Shown here: piece after piece, positions 22,569 through 32,044 of the stretch
How positions within the stretch are numbered: the stretch's first letter is position 1
Layout of the letters: every line of letters begins with the position of its first letter
Assembly (NCBI GenBank): GCA_049340005.1
Contig: JBMPIY010000007.1
Source: CAXBDP01 sp963974465
GTDB lineage: Bacteria > Bacteroidota > Bacteroidia > Cytophagales > Cyclobacteriaceae
Length of the DNA: 64,000 nucleotides
Direction: 5' to 3' (one strand)
Notes under the pieces: generated by a model
Databases searched by the model: none
Told to the model about the DNA's origin: nothing
Seen by the model: only the letters and a program-made list of their open reading frames with translations
Translations under genes and position numbers: made by a program

Positions 22569-23390
22569 ATGTTTGCGGAAAAATTCAAAAAAAACTACGG
22601 CAGATTATTTAAAAAGCAAATAATCAAAAACTGGAAAAATGGATCATTGTATGTCCTAAACTACCACTCCACTCCTAAAGAGCAGATTGATAACTTTAAA
22701 AAGCAATTAGAGTTTTTGAGTACCTATTTCGAGTTTATTTCACCAAGAGTGGTAGCTGAAAAGAACTTAGCTGCTGGAGAAAAACCTAGGTTATTACTGA
22801 CATTTGATGATGGTATATTGAGCAATATGGATTGCTTAGATTTGTTAGACAAGTTTAATGTAAAGGCTCTATTTTTTGTAGTTCCTAATTTTATAAAGGC
22901 TATAGAGCCTCAGAAATTTTATCGACAAAATATTAGATTTGAACCACACGATAGACTTGAAATAACTTCTAGGGATATGTCACCGATTTCAATTAAAGAC
23001 TTATCTCATTTAGTAGATCGCGGACATACCATTGGGCATCATACGGCTAGCCATGATTTAAGAGAAATTAGCAAATGGGATGAAGATAAAATTGAACACG
23101 AAATAATTTCAAGTAAAAATGAATTAGAAAAAGAAATAAATTTTCGAATTGATTATTTTGCTTCCCCGATAGATAGTAGGTTCATTCTTAATAGTGAATC
23201 AGCAAAAACTCTTACGAAAAACTATGCACTTCACTTCACTACGTTTGCTGGTGCCAATAAATTTCCATTAGATAAATTAGTGAAAAGAATTAATATTGAA
23301 ACCTACTTTTCAATTGAGCATATAATTTTCTCTATGAGTAAATTTGAATTACTGCGTTGGAAAATGCGATTAAGGAATATGGGTTATTGA
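22569..23390 (+). CDS. Polysaccharide deacetylase (NodB/CE4 fold)
   Basis: The 273-residue protein has the CE4 motif 1 TFDDG (Asp80, Asp81) and motif 2 with His158 and His162 (HHTASH), i.e. catalytic base and metal ligands. VLNYHSTP at about 29-36 is the usual opening of the domain. No signal peptide is seen. It would remove N-acetyl groups from a glycan or glycan precursor. It starts on the base after the GNAT stop codon and overlaps the convergent ligase/polymerase gene by 7 bp. Confidence 0.88.
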   Translation: MFAEKFKKNYGRLFKKQIIKNWKNGSLYVLNYHSTPKEQIDNFKKQLEFLSTYFEFISPRVVAEKNLAAGEKPRLLLTFDDGILSNMDCLDLLDKFNVKALFFVVPNFIKAIEPQKFYRQNIRFEPHDRLEITSRDMSPISIKDLSHLVDRGHTIGHHTASHDLREISKWDEDKIEHEIISSKNELEKEINFRIDYFASPIDSRFILNSESAKTLTKNYALHFTTFAGANKFPLDKLVKRINIETYFSIEHIIFSMSKFELLRWKMRLRNMGY

Positions 23391-24757
23391 GGAAAAACTA
23401 AAATTTCTTTTTTCTTTGGATATAGTGGATCAATTTCAGGCATTTCTTCATCACTTAAAATTGTCTTTTCTGGCTTAACTTCTGGTTTTAAGTAAACCAC
23501 TAGAGTTATTAGACATAAGAAAGTGATCATCCAAGGACTCAAACTGCCTACAATCCAAACTTCGGCATTTGTAGAAACAAATACTGCAGCAAGAATACCC
23601 CAAGAGTATTTCAGATTTTTAATAGCCATAAAAAATACTTTACCCCAACCCAAAACGAAAGCGATTAGCCCTACTAAACCAACATCAAGCCAAGTATTGA
23701 TATATGCATTATGAACTTGTCCTTGGTGACCTAAACTCGCCAAATAATAGTAATTGAGCTTAAATAAATAATCGCCATACCCAATACCTGGCCCCAACCA
23801 ATAATTATCTTGGATATATTGCCAAGCAAAATCAATAGCAATTAGCCTTCCAGACCCTGACTCAATAGTGTCTATTCGTAAAAAATCGGCTAACCCTACA
23901 CTTACGGCAGCATCAGCAAAAAGCTCTAGTGCATACTCAAAACTTATAATAAAACCTGCAAGAGTTAGAAAAGCAATTAATCCAAATTTGTATCCGAAAT
24001 ACCTAAAAAACATAAATATCAATGACGCTAAAAGAGCTCCTCGAGAGCCTGATGTAAGAATAGAAGCAAGAGCTAGAATATAAATAAAAATTACTTCCTT
24101 CTTTGAAAATAGGAATTGGTAATAATGTTTTGAAAGATTCAAAATCATTATTAGCATGAAAGCAAAAACACCTACACCATTTGGGTTGCCAAAAAGACCT
24201 GTAAATCTCCCTGCAAGAAACGGGTCGATTAAAGGAATAGGAATAAACCTTGCTACTAAGCCTATAGCCAAAATAATGGATAGAAAAAGGATTAAATGCT
24301 TAATTGTCCTTTCCTTATTTATTTCCCAGTCCCAGACTAATAGGTTTGGAACCATTAAAATTATCAAAAAATAAGAAACAGTTTTTTGAAAACTCTCAAA
24401 AAGTATTGGAGATTTGGAAAGACAAATTATTCCAATCAATAAATAGAACCCTAAATAAACATGAATTTTTGACTTGATTCCAAATTGAGGAATCTTTAGA
24501 TAAAATAAAAAGAAAATAATTAGTGCTAGAATAGGTTTAACCGTCTGGGCAAAAGCCAAAGAAGAATTTCTTGAATCAGATAATAGCGTCATAAAAAACA
24601 ACCCTAAAACTACTTCTAGGAATGCATCATCTCTAAACCAAATAGAGTTGCTAATAAAAACAACAGGGATAAGAGCAAAAGGAGAAACTAAACCTACCAA
24701 GACCCAAATGATCAAATGTCCAAAGAAAGAGGGATTATATATATATTCTCTTAGCAA
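23384..24757 (-). CDS. O-antigen ligase / Wzy-like membrane protein
   Basis: The 457-residue protein has about 11-12 hydrophobic segments and the Wzy_C region: a periplasmic loop around residues 290-340 with GSGRLIAIDFAWQYIQDN, GPGIGYGDY and LGHQGQVHNAYINTWLDVG, including the conserved H-N-x-(Y/F) motif. It may ligate O-antigen to lipid A-core (WaaL) or polymerise repeat units (Wzy); these cannot be told apart by sequence. It is the last gene of the 31729-23384 minus-strand cluster. Confidence 0.85.
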   Translation of the reverse strand: MLREYIYNPSFFGHLIIWVLVGLVSPFALIPVVFISNSIWFRDDAFLEVVLGLFFMTLLSDSRNSSLAFAQTVKPILALIIFFLFYLKIPQFGIKSKIHVYLGFYLLIGIICLSKSPILFESFQKTVSYFLIILMVPNLLVWDWEINKERTIKHLILFLSIILAIGLVARFIPIPLIDPFLAGRFTGLFGNPNGVGVFAFMLIMILNLSKHYYQFLFSKKEVIFIYILALASILTSGSRGALLASLIFMFFRYFGYKFGLIAFLTLAGFIISFEYALELFADAAVSVGLADFLRIDTIESGSGRLIAIDFAWQYIQDNYWLGPGIGYGDYLFKLNYYYLASLGHQGQVHNAYINTWLDVGLVGLIAFVLGWGKVFFMAIKNLKYSWGILAAVFVSTNAEVWIVGSLSPWMITFLCLITLVVYLKPEVKPEKTILSDEEMPEIDPLYPKKKEILVFPQ

Positions 24758-24768
24758 GTTTTGAAAAA

Positions 24769-25911
24769 TTAATCCTGGTAAAAAAACTCTTGAATCGCAT
24801 TATTAACTTCTGATAACTGTTCATCAGTTAATTCAAAGTATAAAGGTAATCTTAATAAGCAATCACTATAATAATCTGCATTAGGAAGATTCCTACCGTC
24901 GTGTTTATCTTTGAAATATGGAGACAAATGCAGGGATTGATAATGGAATACAGCCAAAATACCTTTTCTTTTTAAGTACTCAATTAATTTATTTCTTGTT
25001 TCTACATTTTCAAGCAAAATGAAAAACATGTGAGCATTATTAAAAGCATAATCAAAAAGGATAGGCCGCTTTAATACTCCCTTGTTTTCTAGATTCTCTA
25101 ATCCCTGATAGTAAAGATTCCAAAGTTCTATTCTGCGTTTTTGGATTTGTTGAAGATTTTCAAGTTGTGCATAGAGAAATGCGGAAATAACTTCAGATGG
25201 AAGGAATGAACTCCCTATATCTACCCAACCATATTTATCTACTTCACCTCTAAAAAAAGAACTTCTATTGGTTCCCTTTTCTCTTAGAATTTCGGCTCTC
25301 AAAGCAAACTCATTATCGTTTATTGCTAATAAGCCCCCTTCGCCTGAAATAATATTTTTAGTTTCATGAAAAGAGAAGGTTCCAAAATGGCCAATTGTAC
25401 CTAAGGGCTTTTCTTTATAATAACTATCTATGGCTTGGGCAGCATCCTCCACAATATATAAATTGTACTTATTAGCCAAGTCCACAATTTTATCCATATC
25501 GCAAGCTACACCTGCATAATGCATAGGTACAATTGCTTTAGTTTTGATGTTGATTAGCTCTTCTATTTTGTTTACATCCATATTTGGATGCAGTGGAAGG
25601 CTATCAACAAATCGTATGGTGGCTCCACGTAAAACGAAAGCATTGGCAGTTGATACGAAAGTATAAGAAGGCATAATTACCTCATCACCAGGTTGAATAT
25701 TGCAAAGCAATGCAGCTAATTCCAACGCATCAGTGCAAGAGGTAGTCATTAATGCTTTCTTGATGGAATAGTTATTTTCAAAAAAAGCATGACATTTTTT
25801 GGTAAAGATTCCATCACCTGAAATTTTACCAGAATGCACGGCTTCCTCAATATAAGTTAGTTCCTTACCTGTAAGGAAAGGTTTATTAAAGGGTATAGAG
25901 TATTTATTCAT
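24769..25911 (-). CDS. wecE: WecE/RffA-like dTDP-4-amino-4,6-dideoxygalactose transaminase
   Basis: The 380-residue PLP enzyme of the DegT/DnrJ/EryC1/StrS family has TTSCTDALELAALL (56-69), PSYTFVSTANAFVLRGA (81-97), VEDAAQAI (154-161) and the PLP lysine in SFHETKN (Lys185). IPFNKPFLTGKEL, the FHETKN variant and the length agree with WecE/RffA, which makes dTDP-Fuc4N. It is immediately followed upstream (1 bp) by a formyltransferase gene; the pair would make an N-formylated 4-amino-4,6-dideoxyhexose. dTDP-sugar supply genes (rmlA, rmlB) are not in the window. Confidence 0.85.
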   Translation of the reverse strand: MNKYSIPFNKPFLTGKELTYIEEAVHSGKISGDGIFTKKCHAFFENNYSIKKALMTTSCTDALELAALLCNIQPGDEVIMPSYTFVSTANAFVLRGATIRFVDSLPLHPNMDVNKIEELINIKTKAIVPMHYAGVACDMDKIVDLANKYNLYIVEDAAQAIDSYYKEKPLGTIGHFGTFSFHETKNIISGEGGLLAINDNEFALRAEILREKGTNRSSFFRGEVDKYGWVDIGSSFLPSEVISAFLYAQLENLQQIQKRRIELWNLYYQGLENLENKGVLKRPILFDYAFNNAHMFFILLENVETRNKLIEYLKRKGILAVFHYQSLHLSPYFKDKHDGRNLPNADYYSDCLLRLPLYFELTDEQLSEVNNAIQEFFYQD

Positions 25912-26796
25912 TTATCTAAAGCGAACTCTGAAGTTTTTCAAATCAATTTTAGAACCATCATTATCTAATATCATTCTTTTGATTAACAAACTCCCTTTTC
26001 CACAAATAACTAAGGGGTGTTCATCAATTTTGAGGAATAATTTACCTGGGTGTACTATTTCATGAATGTAGTCGAAACATTCTTCTGCTTCTAGAATTCT
26101 AACTTTGCCTATACCATCTATAAATGATGATGCACCTTGATATGGATATCCTACAGCGTCAATAAATCTTCGAATGTCATTTGCATTTGCAGACCAATCG
26201 ATTTGGTAATCCTCTTCATCTCTCCAAATACTAAAGCTTGCTTGAGATTCATCTTGTGGGCTTCCATGTAAATCCCCCTTTCGAATAATAGCATTTACTA
26301 ATTCCATTCCTAAGTCCGCATATAAAGAAGACAGAGCAGAAATTGCATTTTCAATTGTGATCGGGTAATTTACTTTTAATGACTTTTGGCCAAGGATGGG
26401 TCCTTGATCATATTGTTCGGATGCCCATAAGGCTGTAACTCCAATTTCATTCTCTCCATTAATTAGGGCATTTACTGTGGGTGCAAATCCTCTGTATTTA
26501 GGAAGTAATGAATCATGAAAAACCATAATTCGAGGAAAGCTTTTGCTAGGTATAATCCATCTCCAACCGATTGTAATGGCAATACTGTTTGCAAAATCAG
26601 TAAAACGAAAATTTTTTCTTTCTAAGAATGGGATATTATTTGATTCCGCAGAGTTTTTTATTTCATCAAAATAGTCATTTAAAACTGATTCATCTTGGGC
26701 TGCAACCACAGTATCTATTAACTCTTTGTCACTTAATTTGATGAAACTTTGTAAAAATGCTAACCCTTTTTGGTTCATTAAGAAGAGAGTGAACAT
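25912..26796 (-). CDS. Sugar N-formyltransferase-like protein
   Basis: The 294-residue protein has the formyltransferase fold of methionyl-tRNA and sugar formyltransferases: HDSLLPKYRGFAP at 94-106 and YDQGPILGQ at 129-137 (Asp130). The usual N-x-H-x-S pattern is V-x-H here, so the expected catalytic Asn (position 92) is Val. The residue-for-residue match was made by eye. The C-terminal domain (DWSANANDIRRFIDAVGYPYQ) is present. Next to the WecE-like gene, N-formylation of dTDP-4-amino sugar is the likely role. Confidence 0.78.
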   Translation of the reverse strand: MFTLFLMNQKGLAFLQSFIKLSDKELIDTVVAAQDESVLNDYFDEIKNSAESNNIPFLERKNFRFTDFANSIAITIGWRWIIPSKSFPRIMVFHDSLLPKYRGFAPTVNALINGENEIGVTALWASEQYDQGPILGQKSLKVNYPITIENAISALSSLYADLGMELVNAIIRKGDLHGSPQDESQASFSIWRDEEDYQIDWSANANDIRRFIDAVGYPYQGASSFIDGIGKVRILEAEECFDYIHEIVHPGKLFLKIDEHPLVICGKGSLLIKRMILDNDGSKIDLKNFRVRFR

Positions 26797-26799
26797 AGA

Positions 26800-27744
26800 T
26801 CAGAGATTTATAGATTTGGAAATTATATAAATCGGTCTGTTTTTTACTCCATCAAAGACCTTTGATAAGTAGAGCCCATTGATACCCAAGATAAAGATAA
26901 TCAGTCCTGATAGGAACCAAATTGACATCATCATACTTGCATAACCTGATACAGTATATTTACCTAAAAGCGCAAATATTAAAACGATAATTGAAACAAG
27001 AAAAGATGATATAGAGATAAATAGACCAAGCTTGACTGTTAGCAGCAAAGGTTTATTAGAAAAGGCAAGCATAATATCAACAGCAAGCTTAAGTCTTTTA
27101 TTGAAATTATAGCCTGAGCTACCTTGTTCCCTCTCTCCATGGCTTACATCTTGGTATGCTTTTTCAAAACCCACCCATTTTACCATTGTTGGAAAATAGC
27201 GGATTGGCTCACGCATTTGCCTAATCACCTCAACTATTCTTTTGTTGTAAATCCCAAAATTGGCAATAGTGTGATCTTGAGTAGCGCCAGTTAGGTAAGA
27301 CAATATTCTATAAAAAATCAATGAAGTAATTCTTACTAAAAAATTATCTTGACGATCAATTCTTCTAGCCAAAACTATATCAAAGCCATTCAAAGCCTTT
27401 TCTAAGAGATTTGGGATTTCTTCAGGCTTATCTTGCAAGTCACAATCCATTACCACTATCCAGTCCCCTTGGGCAACATCCAATCCAGCAGTGATTGCAT
27501 AATGCTGTCCAAAATTTTTGCTTAGTTTAATAGATTTAACTTTAGAATTTTGGTTAGAAATCCTCTCCATTTCTAGCCAGGAATTATCTGGACTATTATC
27601 CTCTACCAAGATGATTTCAAAATCCTCGCTAATATCTATAACAGCCTTAGAAATTCTATTTACTAATTCATCAATCATCCCTTGAGCACCATAAACGGGG
27701 CTAATAATGGAAATAGAAGAGACTTTTGTTAGAGGTTCTTTCAA
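26800..27744 (-). CDS. GT2 glycosyltransferase with two C-terminal membrane helices (GtrB/DPM1-like)
   Basis: The 314-residue protein has a GT-A domain, SIISPVYGAQGMIDELV near residue 12 and MDCDLQDKPEEI near 98-109 (the metal-binding D-x-D-x-Q-D motif of DPM1-like enzymes), followed by two hydrophobic segments at about 235-260 and 270-295. This layout is that of polyprenyl-phosphate sugar synthases (ArnC, GtrB, DPM1), which charge a lipid carrier for a periplasmic glycosyltransferase. The next gene (27865) encodes a large membrane protein that could be its partner. Confidence 0.88.
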   Translation of the reverse strand: MKEPLTKVSSISIISPVYGAQGMIDELVNRISKAVIDISEDFEIILVEDNSPDNSWLEMERISNQNSKVKSIKLSKNFGQHYAITAGLDVAQGDWIVVMDCDLQDKPEEIPNLLEKALNGFDIVLARRIDRQDNFLVRITSLIFYRILSYLTGATQDHTIANFGIYNKRIVEVIRQMREPIRYFPTMVKWVGFEKAYQDVSHGEREQGSSGYNFNKRLKLAVDIMLAFSNKPLLLTVKLGLFISISSFLVSIIVLIFALLGKYTVSGYASMMMSIWFLSGLIIFILGINGLYLSKVFDGVKNRPIYIISKSINL

Positions 27745-27864
27745 GAAATTGAATTAATAAATATTGAGTAAAAATAAATAAGAAAATTAAGATAATAAGG
27801 CTTTTGGGTTAATCCTTTGAGGTTTTAAATAAATTTCACCCATACTAGACTACTTTCCTCTGAT

Positions 27865-29367
27865 TTACCCCAATAAAAGTTTTCTAAATCTATCAATAGC
27901 ATAAATTCCAAAGACTAATAAAAATGGATACATGCTTATAAAGTACCTATTTTCTATAATATCTCCCACGAATATTATTGCAATAACTAGAGATAGAAAT
28001 AATGCTACAGAAAGCATAAATGGTAAATCACTCCATTTATCCACATTGAAAGTTCTTAACAGTATCCCAGTAAGGCCTGTAATCAGCACCGTAAAATACA
28101 TTGCATAATAAAAGAGCTTAATTAGCTTTTGCAGAATTGTCATTTCCGAAAAACTTGGTAAAGGCAATAAGTAAGTACCATTAGTAAAGATAAACCGTCC
28201 TGTTCTCAATAGATTATTCACTAAATAATACCTGAAAGGTGCGTTAGATTTAATATTATCAGACAAATGAAGTGCTAATGATTCTGCCTTTAAATTAGCC
28301 CGACGTCCGAGCTCAGAGTCTTGATTTTTAATTGACAAATGATAGAGATTTCGAATTTCAATTAGAGTATTTCTATTAACTTCTTCTATTTCAAAAATCC
28401 ATTCTGGGAAATTGAAGGAATCTAATTCAGAATCCTCGGCATGATGGAACCACCATGCATCACTACCCGTCCGAAATTCCGCTGAATCTCCACCATAACT
28501 ATTAATGAGCTTTCGAATACCCAAAGCAGCTTTGCCGTATAAGCCAAAATCGCCATATGATTCTGAAAGCGAAGTTTCCAATGGAATAAATCTATTGAAT
28601 TCAATATAATTTCTGCCTATCCAAACAGATTCAAAAACTATAAATGGTATTGCAAATATTAAGACTCGTTTGACATTATTGATAAGCCTTATATGAGGGT
28701 GACTTTTTAGTAGATAGACAAAAATTATTATAGGGATAAAAAGGATTAGCAAACCTAAAAATGGTCGCAAAAAAATTGCCCATGCTACAAAGACGCCTGA
28801 GTATAATAGAAAAATTTTACTTTGCCTCTTAAGACCAATTGTCAGCAAATAAAACCCAAAAATTACAGCAGAAACCGAAAAACTTTCAGCGAGCGTAAAT
28901 AAATCGTAAATACTAGTATAGGTGCTAATCGAAAAAATGATAATAATAGAAATGAAGTAATTTTCAGTTCTAAACCATTTAATAGACAATAAAGCTAGCA
29001 GATATACACTAATAACTGATAATAATATCTGTAGTGAAATAATAATAAATAGGCTGATTGATTGTGGGAAAATATGCCTTAAAAATAAGTAAGGCATTGA
29101 ATACCCTGGCAGTCGACCAGCAAATGCTTCATTGCTGCCTTCGTAAAGTTCGTAAACCCCAGTCTTAAAGTAATTATCAACCACCCCGAGAAACATATAA
29201 TAGTCATTTTGCTGAATTCCAATTCCGCTGATTATTCTGTCTGGATTGAGTTGATAAGATTGAATTAGGAAAAATACTAACACTAGTCCTCTGAGTATAA
29301 AGACAAATAATACCCAAAAAAACCAGTTTGAACTTGACAGGAATTTGCTCCTATTTAGATTCATCAC
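27865..29367 (-). CDS. Polytopic membrane protein, probable GT-C-type glycosyltransferase
   Basis: The 500-residue protein has about 11 hydrophobic segments and a large periplasmic loop (about residues 265-385). The first loop contains DYYMFLGVVDNYFKTG, with an acidic residue after TM1 as in GT-C enzymes (ArnT/PMT type), followed by PGYSMPYLFLRHIFP. No closer family can be named. Its place next to a GtrB-like gene fits the GtrB/GtrC type of periplasmic sugar addition to O-antigen. It could also be a Wzy-like protein. Confidence 0.7.
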   Translation of the reverse strand: MMNLNRSKFLSSSNWFFWVLFVFILRGLVLVFFLIQSYQLNPDRIISGIGIQQNDYYMFLGVVDNYFKTGVYELYEGSNEAFAGRLPGYSMPYLFLRHIFPQSISLFIIISLQILLSVISVYLLALLSIKWFRTENYFISIIIIFSISTYTSIYDLFTLAESFSVSAVIFGFYLLTIGLKRQSKIFLLYSGVFVAWAIFLRPFLGLLILFIPIIIFVYLLKSHPHIRLINNVKRVLIFAIPFIVFESVWIGRNYIEFNRFIPLETSLSESYGDFGLYGKAALGIRKLINSYGGDSAEFRTGSDAWWFHHAEDSELDSFNFPEWIFEIEEVNRNTLIEIRNLYHLSIKNQDSELGRRANLKAESLALHLSDNIKSNAPFRYYLVNNLLRTGRFIFTNGTYLLPLPSFSEMTILQKLIKLFYYAMYFTVLITGLTGILLRTFNVDKWSDLPFMLSVALFLSLVIAIIFVGDIIENRYFISMYPFLLVFGIYAIDRFRKLLLG

Positions 29368-29429
29368 TCCAATTGTTTAGGATACCTATACACCGGAATC
29401 AAAATGGATATTTTTGGTTTAGCCATATA

Positions 29430-30557
29430 TTAATAAGCCATTAAGGTAGTGACAATTCTTTCAGCGGCCTTCCCATCTCCATAGAGTGAGAAAGGTTTAT
29501 TTATTTTATCTGTAGTCAACAGCTCTTTTACTTCCCTAAAAATAAGAAGCTTATCGGTACCTACAAGCTTTACCACTCCTGCTTCTATAGCTTCAGGCCT
29601 TTCACTTACTTTGCGCATCACCAATACATGCTTACCCAGGCTTGGCGCTTCTTCCTGTATTCCACCACTATCTGTTAAAATTAGAGTACAATTACTTAGC
29701 AAAAACACAAAAGGCAAATATTCCAATGGTTCAATTAAATACACATTTGACAAATTGGCCAATGCTGCATGAAATACCTCCCGCACCTTTGGACTTGGGT
29801 GAACAGGAAAGACAAAATCTACATCTGGAAATGCAATGGAACATTCTCGAATTCCTTCGGCGATGTTTTCAAAACCATCTCCTGAATTTTCTCTCCTATG
29901 ACAGGTTATTAAGACTAGTCTTTTCGATGAATCAAAATTATAGCCCTTTTCTTGGATGCTTTGCTGAACGTTATTACGGAGAGATTCATCATTTTGAAGT
30001 TTATCTCTAATCAAATAAAGCGCATCAATGACTGTATTACCGGTAACGATTATTTTGTTTTCCGCTACGCCTTCCCGCTTTAAATTATCCGCAGCCCATT
30101 GTGTGGGTGCAAAATGCCATGTACTTAACCTACCCGTAAGTACCCTGTTTGCTTCTTCTGGGAATGGGTTTTCCATATCCCATGTCCGCAAGCCTGCTTC
30201 TACGTGTGCTACTTTTATTTGAAGATAAAATGCAGCAAGCGCTGCCACAAAGGAGGTAGAAGTATCCCCGTGTACCAAAACTAAGTCAGGTTTAAAATCT
30301 AAATAAACCTCCTTGATTTGCGCTAGTACTGAACAGGTAATATCAAATAAATCTTGCCCTTTTTTCATGATATTCAAATCATAATCAGGCGTGATTTCAA
30401 ATACTGACAAAACTTGATCGAGCATTTCTCGATGCTGGGCAGTAACACATACTTTGCAGTCAAATTCTGCATTTTGGCTGAAGGCCTTAACAACAGGAGC
30501 CATTTTGATGGCTTCCGGGCGGGTGCCAAATACGATCAGTACCTTTTTAATAGACAT
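29430..30557 (-). CDS. wecB: UDP-N-acetylglucosamine 2-epimerase (non-hydrolysing)
   Basis: The 375-residue protein is full length for WecB: FGTRPEAIKMAPV (residues about 10-22), TAQHREMLDQVLSVFEI, HVEAGLRTWDMENPFPEE (conserved active-site acidic and basic residues), NSGDGFENI and LTDSGGIQEEAPSLGKHVL (UDP-binding site). It converts UDP-GlcNAc to UDP-ManNAc for surface glycans. It is in a minus-strand row with polysaccharide genes on both sides. Confidence 0.94.
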   Translation of the reverse strand: MSIKKVLIVFGTRPEAIKMAPVVKAFSQNAEFDCKVCVTAQHREMLDQVLSVFEITPDYDLNIMKKGQDLFDITCSVLAQIKEVYLDFKPDLVLVHGDTSTSFVAALAAFYLQIKVAHVEAGLRTWDMENPFPEEANRVLTGRLSTWHFAPTQWAADNLKREGVAENKIIVTGNTVIDALYLIRDKLQNDESLRNNVQQSIQEKGYNFDSSKRLVLITCHRRENSGDGFENIAEGIRECSIAFPDVDFVFPVHPSPKVREVFHAALANLSNVYLIEPLEYLPFVFLLSNCTLILTDSGGIQEEAPSLGKHVLVMRKVSERPEAIEAGVVKLVGTDKLLIFREVKELLTTDKINKPFSLYGDGKAAERIVTTLMAY

Positions 30558-30592
30558 TTAAAAGAGAAATTACTGCCATCATAAGGCATTTT

Positions 30593-31729
30593 TCAAAGTG
30601 AAATAAGTTTAGCGAAACTATCCTTAAAGCTAGTTCTTACAAAATTATTTAGGGCAAATTCTCTCAATTTTTGTTTCTCTGCTAGGGATGTTTGTTCTAA
30701 GTCTATGTTTTGCAGATCGTTTGCTTGTTCTATTACATAGCCTAAAGGATTCTGAGCAATCATATCAGGGTAATCGCCGATACCTGGGGAAATAAATACT
30801 TTGAGACCACAAGCCAAATATTCAGCGAATTTGGTAGGTGCTGCAACAAAATTAGTAACAGAAGGGTGGCGTAATAATATCCCATAATCTCCTAGTGCCA
30901 TAATTGCCGGCACCTGTTCAAAAGGCACCCATTTTAGCACAACGCGGGAGGGAAATTTCAACTTAATTCCACATTCACTCTCTTTTTGATCGGAAAGCAA
31001 AAGCAGCCTAATTCTACCATCCTTTTCCATTAAAGGAATAACCGCCTGCTCTAACAAATCCATAGACTGCCACTGCGCGGATGAACCGGCATAAACGAAT
31101 GTAATTTGATCGGTTTTAGGTTCATTGAAGATTTCTTCAAAATCAATTTTCCCAATGGATGGCTTATCCGCAAAAACGCCATTCAGTAGGCAGGGGATTA
31201 CAACTCTATGCTGTCCTGTATATGCAAATTTTTCATTCCAGTAAGTAAACATCTTATGGCTTACAGCTCTTTGCATATCCGAGTCGTTTACTGCACGGCT
31301 TTCAATTTTCCATATATCCTTTTTTAAATCTTCATTTCCAACTACATCAAACTCATTCCATTCGGCAGCTGTTGCACCTTCTCCGTCATAGATTACCTTA
31401 TCTACCAAACCCAAATCCTTCAACGAAATAGCCAAATTCGCCGCAAGTGGGCTCAAAGCCATCACCTTTTTCTTTCCTATAAATGGCCATAATAAAGTCA
31501 ATGTAAGCAAATTCAATTTCCATCTGTGAAAACCAGGCACCATGGGTAAAATAATGGAATTGGGATATAATTGCTTTCGGATTCTTCGCATTTCAAAAAA
31601 GCCACGAATAGAGACCAATGCGATGATTTTTACCGGGTAATTCAGATTATCAGAAATGTATTTGCAGTTTTCGATTACATAACTGCTGTATACTCCATGA
31701 GATTGGTTCCCATAAGTCAGATAGATCAT
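30593..31729 (-). CDS. Glycosyltransferase, GT-B fold
   Basis: The 378-residue protein has a GT4-like C-terminal half: FVYAGSSAQWQSMDLLEQAV, WVPFEQVPAIMALGDYGILL and PTKFAEYLACGLKVFISPG, with the acidic residue of the donor site in KFAEYLACG. The N-terminal acceptor half is divergent. It is the first gene of the minus-strand polysaccharide cluster, 35 bp ahead of wecB. The sugar and linkage are unknown. Confidence 0.82.
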   Translation of the reverse strand: MIYLTYGNQSHGVYSSYVIENCKYISDNLNYPVKIIALVSIRGFFEMRRIRKQLYPNSIILPMVPGFHRWKLNLLTLTLLWPFIGKKKVMALSPLAANLAISLKDLGLVDKVIYDGEGATAAEWNEFDVVGNEDLKKDIWKIESRAVNDSDMQRAVSHKMFTYWNEKFAYTGQHRVVIPCLLNGVFADKPSIGKIDFEEIFNEPKTDQITFVYAGSSAQWQSMDLLEQAVIPLMEKDGRIRLLLLSDQKESECGIKLKFPSRVVLKWVPFEQVPAIMALGDYGILLRHPSVTNFVAAPTKFAEYLACGLKVFISPGIGDYPDMIAQNPLGYVIEQANDLQNIDLEQTSLAEKQKLREFALNNFVRTSFKDSFAKLISL

Positions 31730-31920
31730 TGGTTCAGGCTTGTTTTTGGTTGGGTAAAGATATGGATTTATAGGTGATGGGAGATGAATTAGGGCTTGGA
31801 GGATGTAATATAAATCATTTAATCCCCTACTTCAGTGTAGGAATCAAATCCTAGTTCTAGACTATTGCATTGGTCGTAGATGATTAAAGAAAAAAGCGGG
31901 AGGTTGATTTGTGCTATTTC

Positions 31921-31974
31921 ATTATCCCATGGTTGAAAGCATAAGCTATGGAAATTTCGCTCCAATGGAGCTGG
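31921..31974. repeat. REP-like palindromic repeat, copy 4 (divergent)
   Basis: CCCATGGTTGAAAGC, AAGCTATGG and the palindrome GCTCCAATGGAGC are present. The first part is a diverged form of the repeats at 11851, 15039 and 15236. It lies in the 315-bp gap 31730-32044 together with one GCGGGAGG octamer (31896) and a terminator (31985-32026); no gene is seen in that gap. Confidence 0.6.
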
Positions 31975-31984
31975 GGAATATTAG

Positions 31985-32026
31985 GCATTAAAAAAGCCTC
32001 ACCTGAATTCCAGATGAGGCTAATTT
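31985..32026 (-). terminator. Rho-independent terminator of the OmpA/PorT-like gene
   Basis: AGCCTCACCTG (31995-32005) and CAGATGAGGCT (32011-32021) form an 11-bp stem with one mismatch. On the minus strand it is followed by a run of six T. It is 19 bp past the stop of the gene ending at 32045. T-runs on both sides make it usable in both directions. Confidence 0.8.
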
Positions 32027-32044
32027 TTTGTCTAAATTTTTGGT

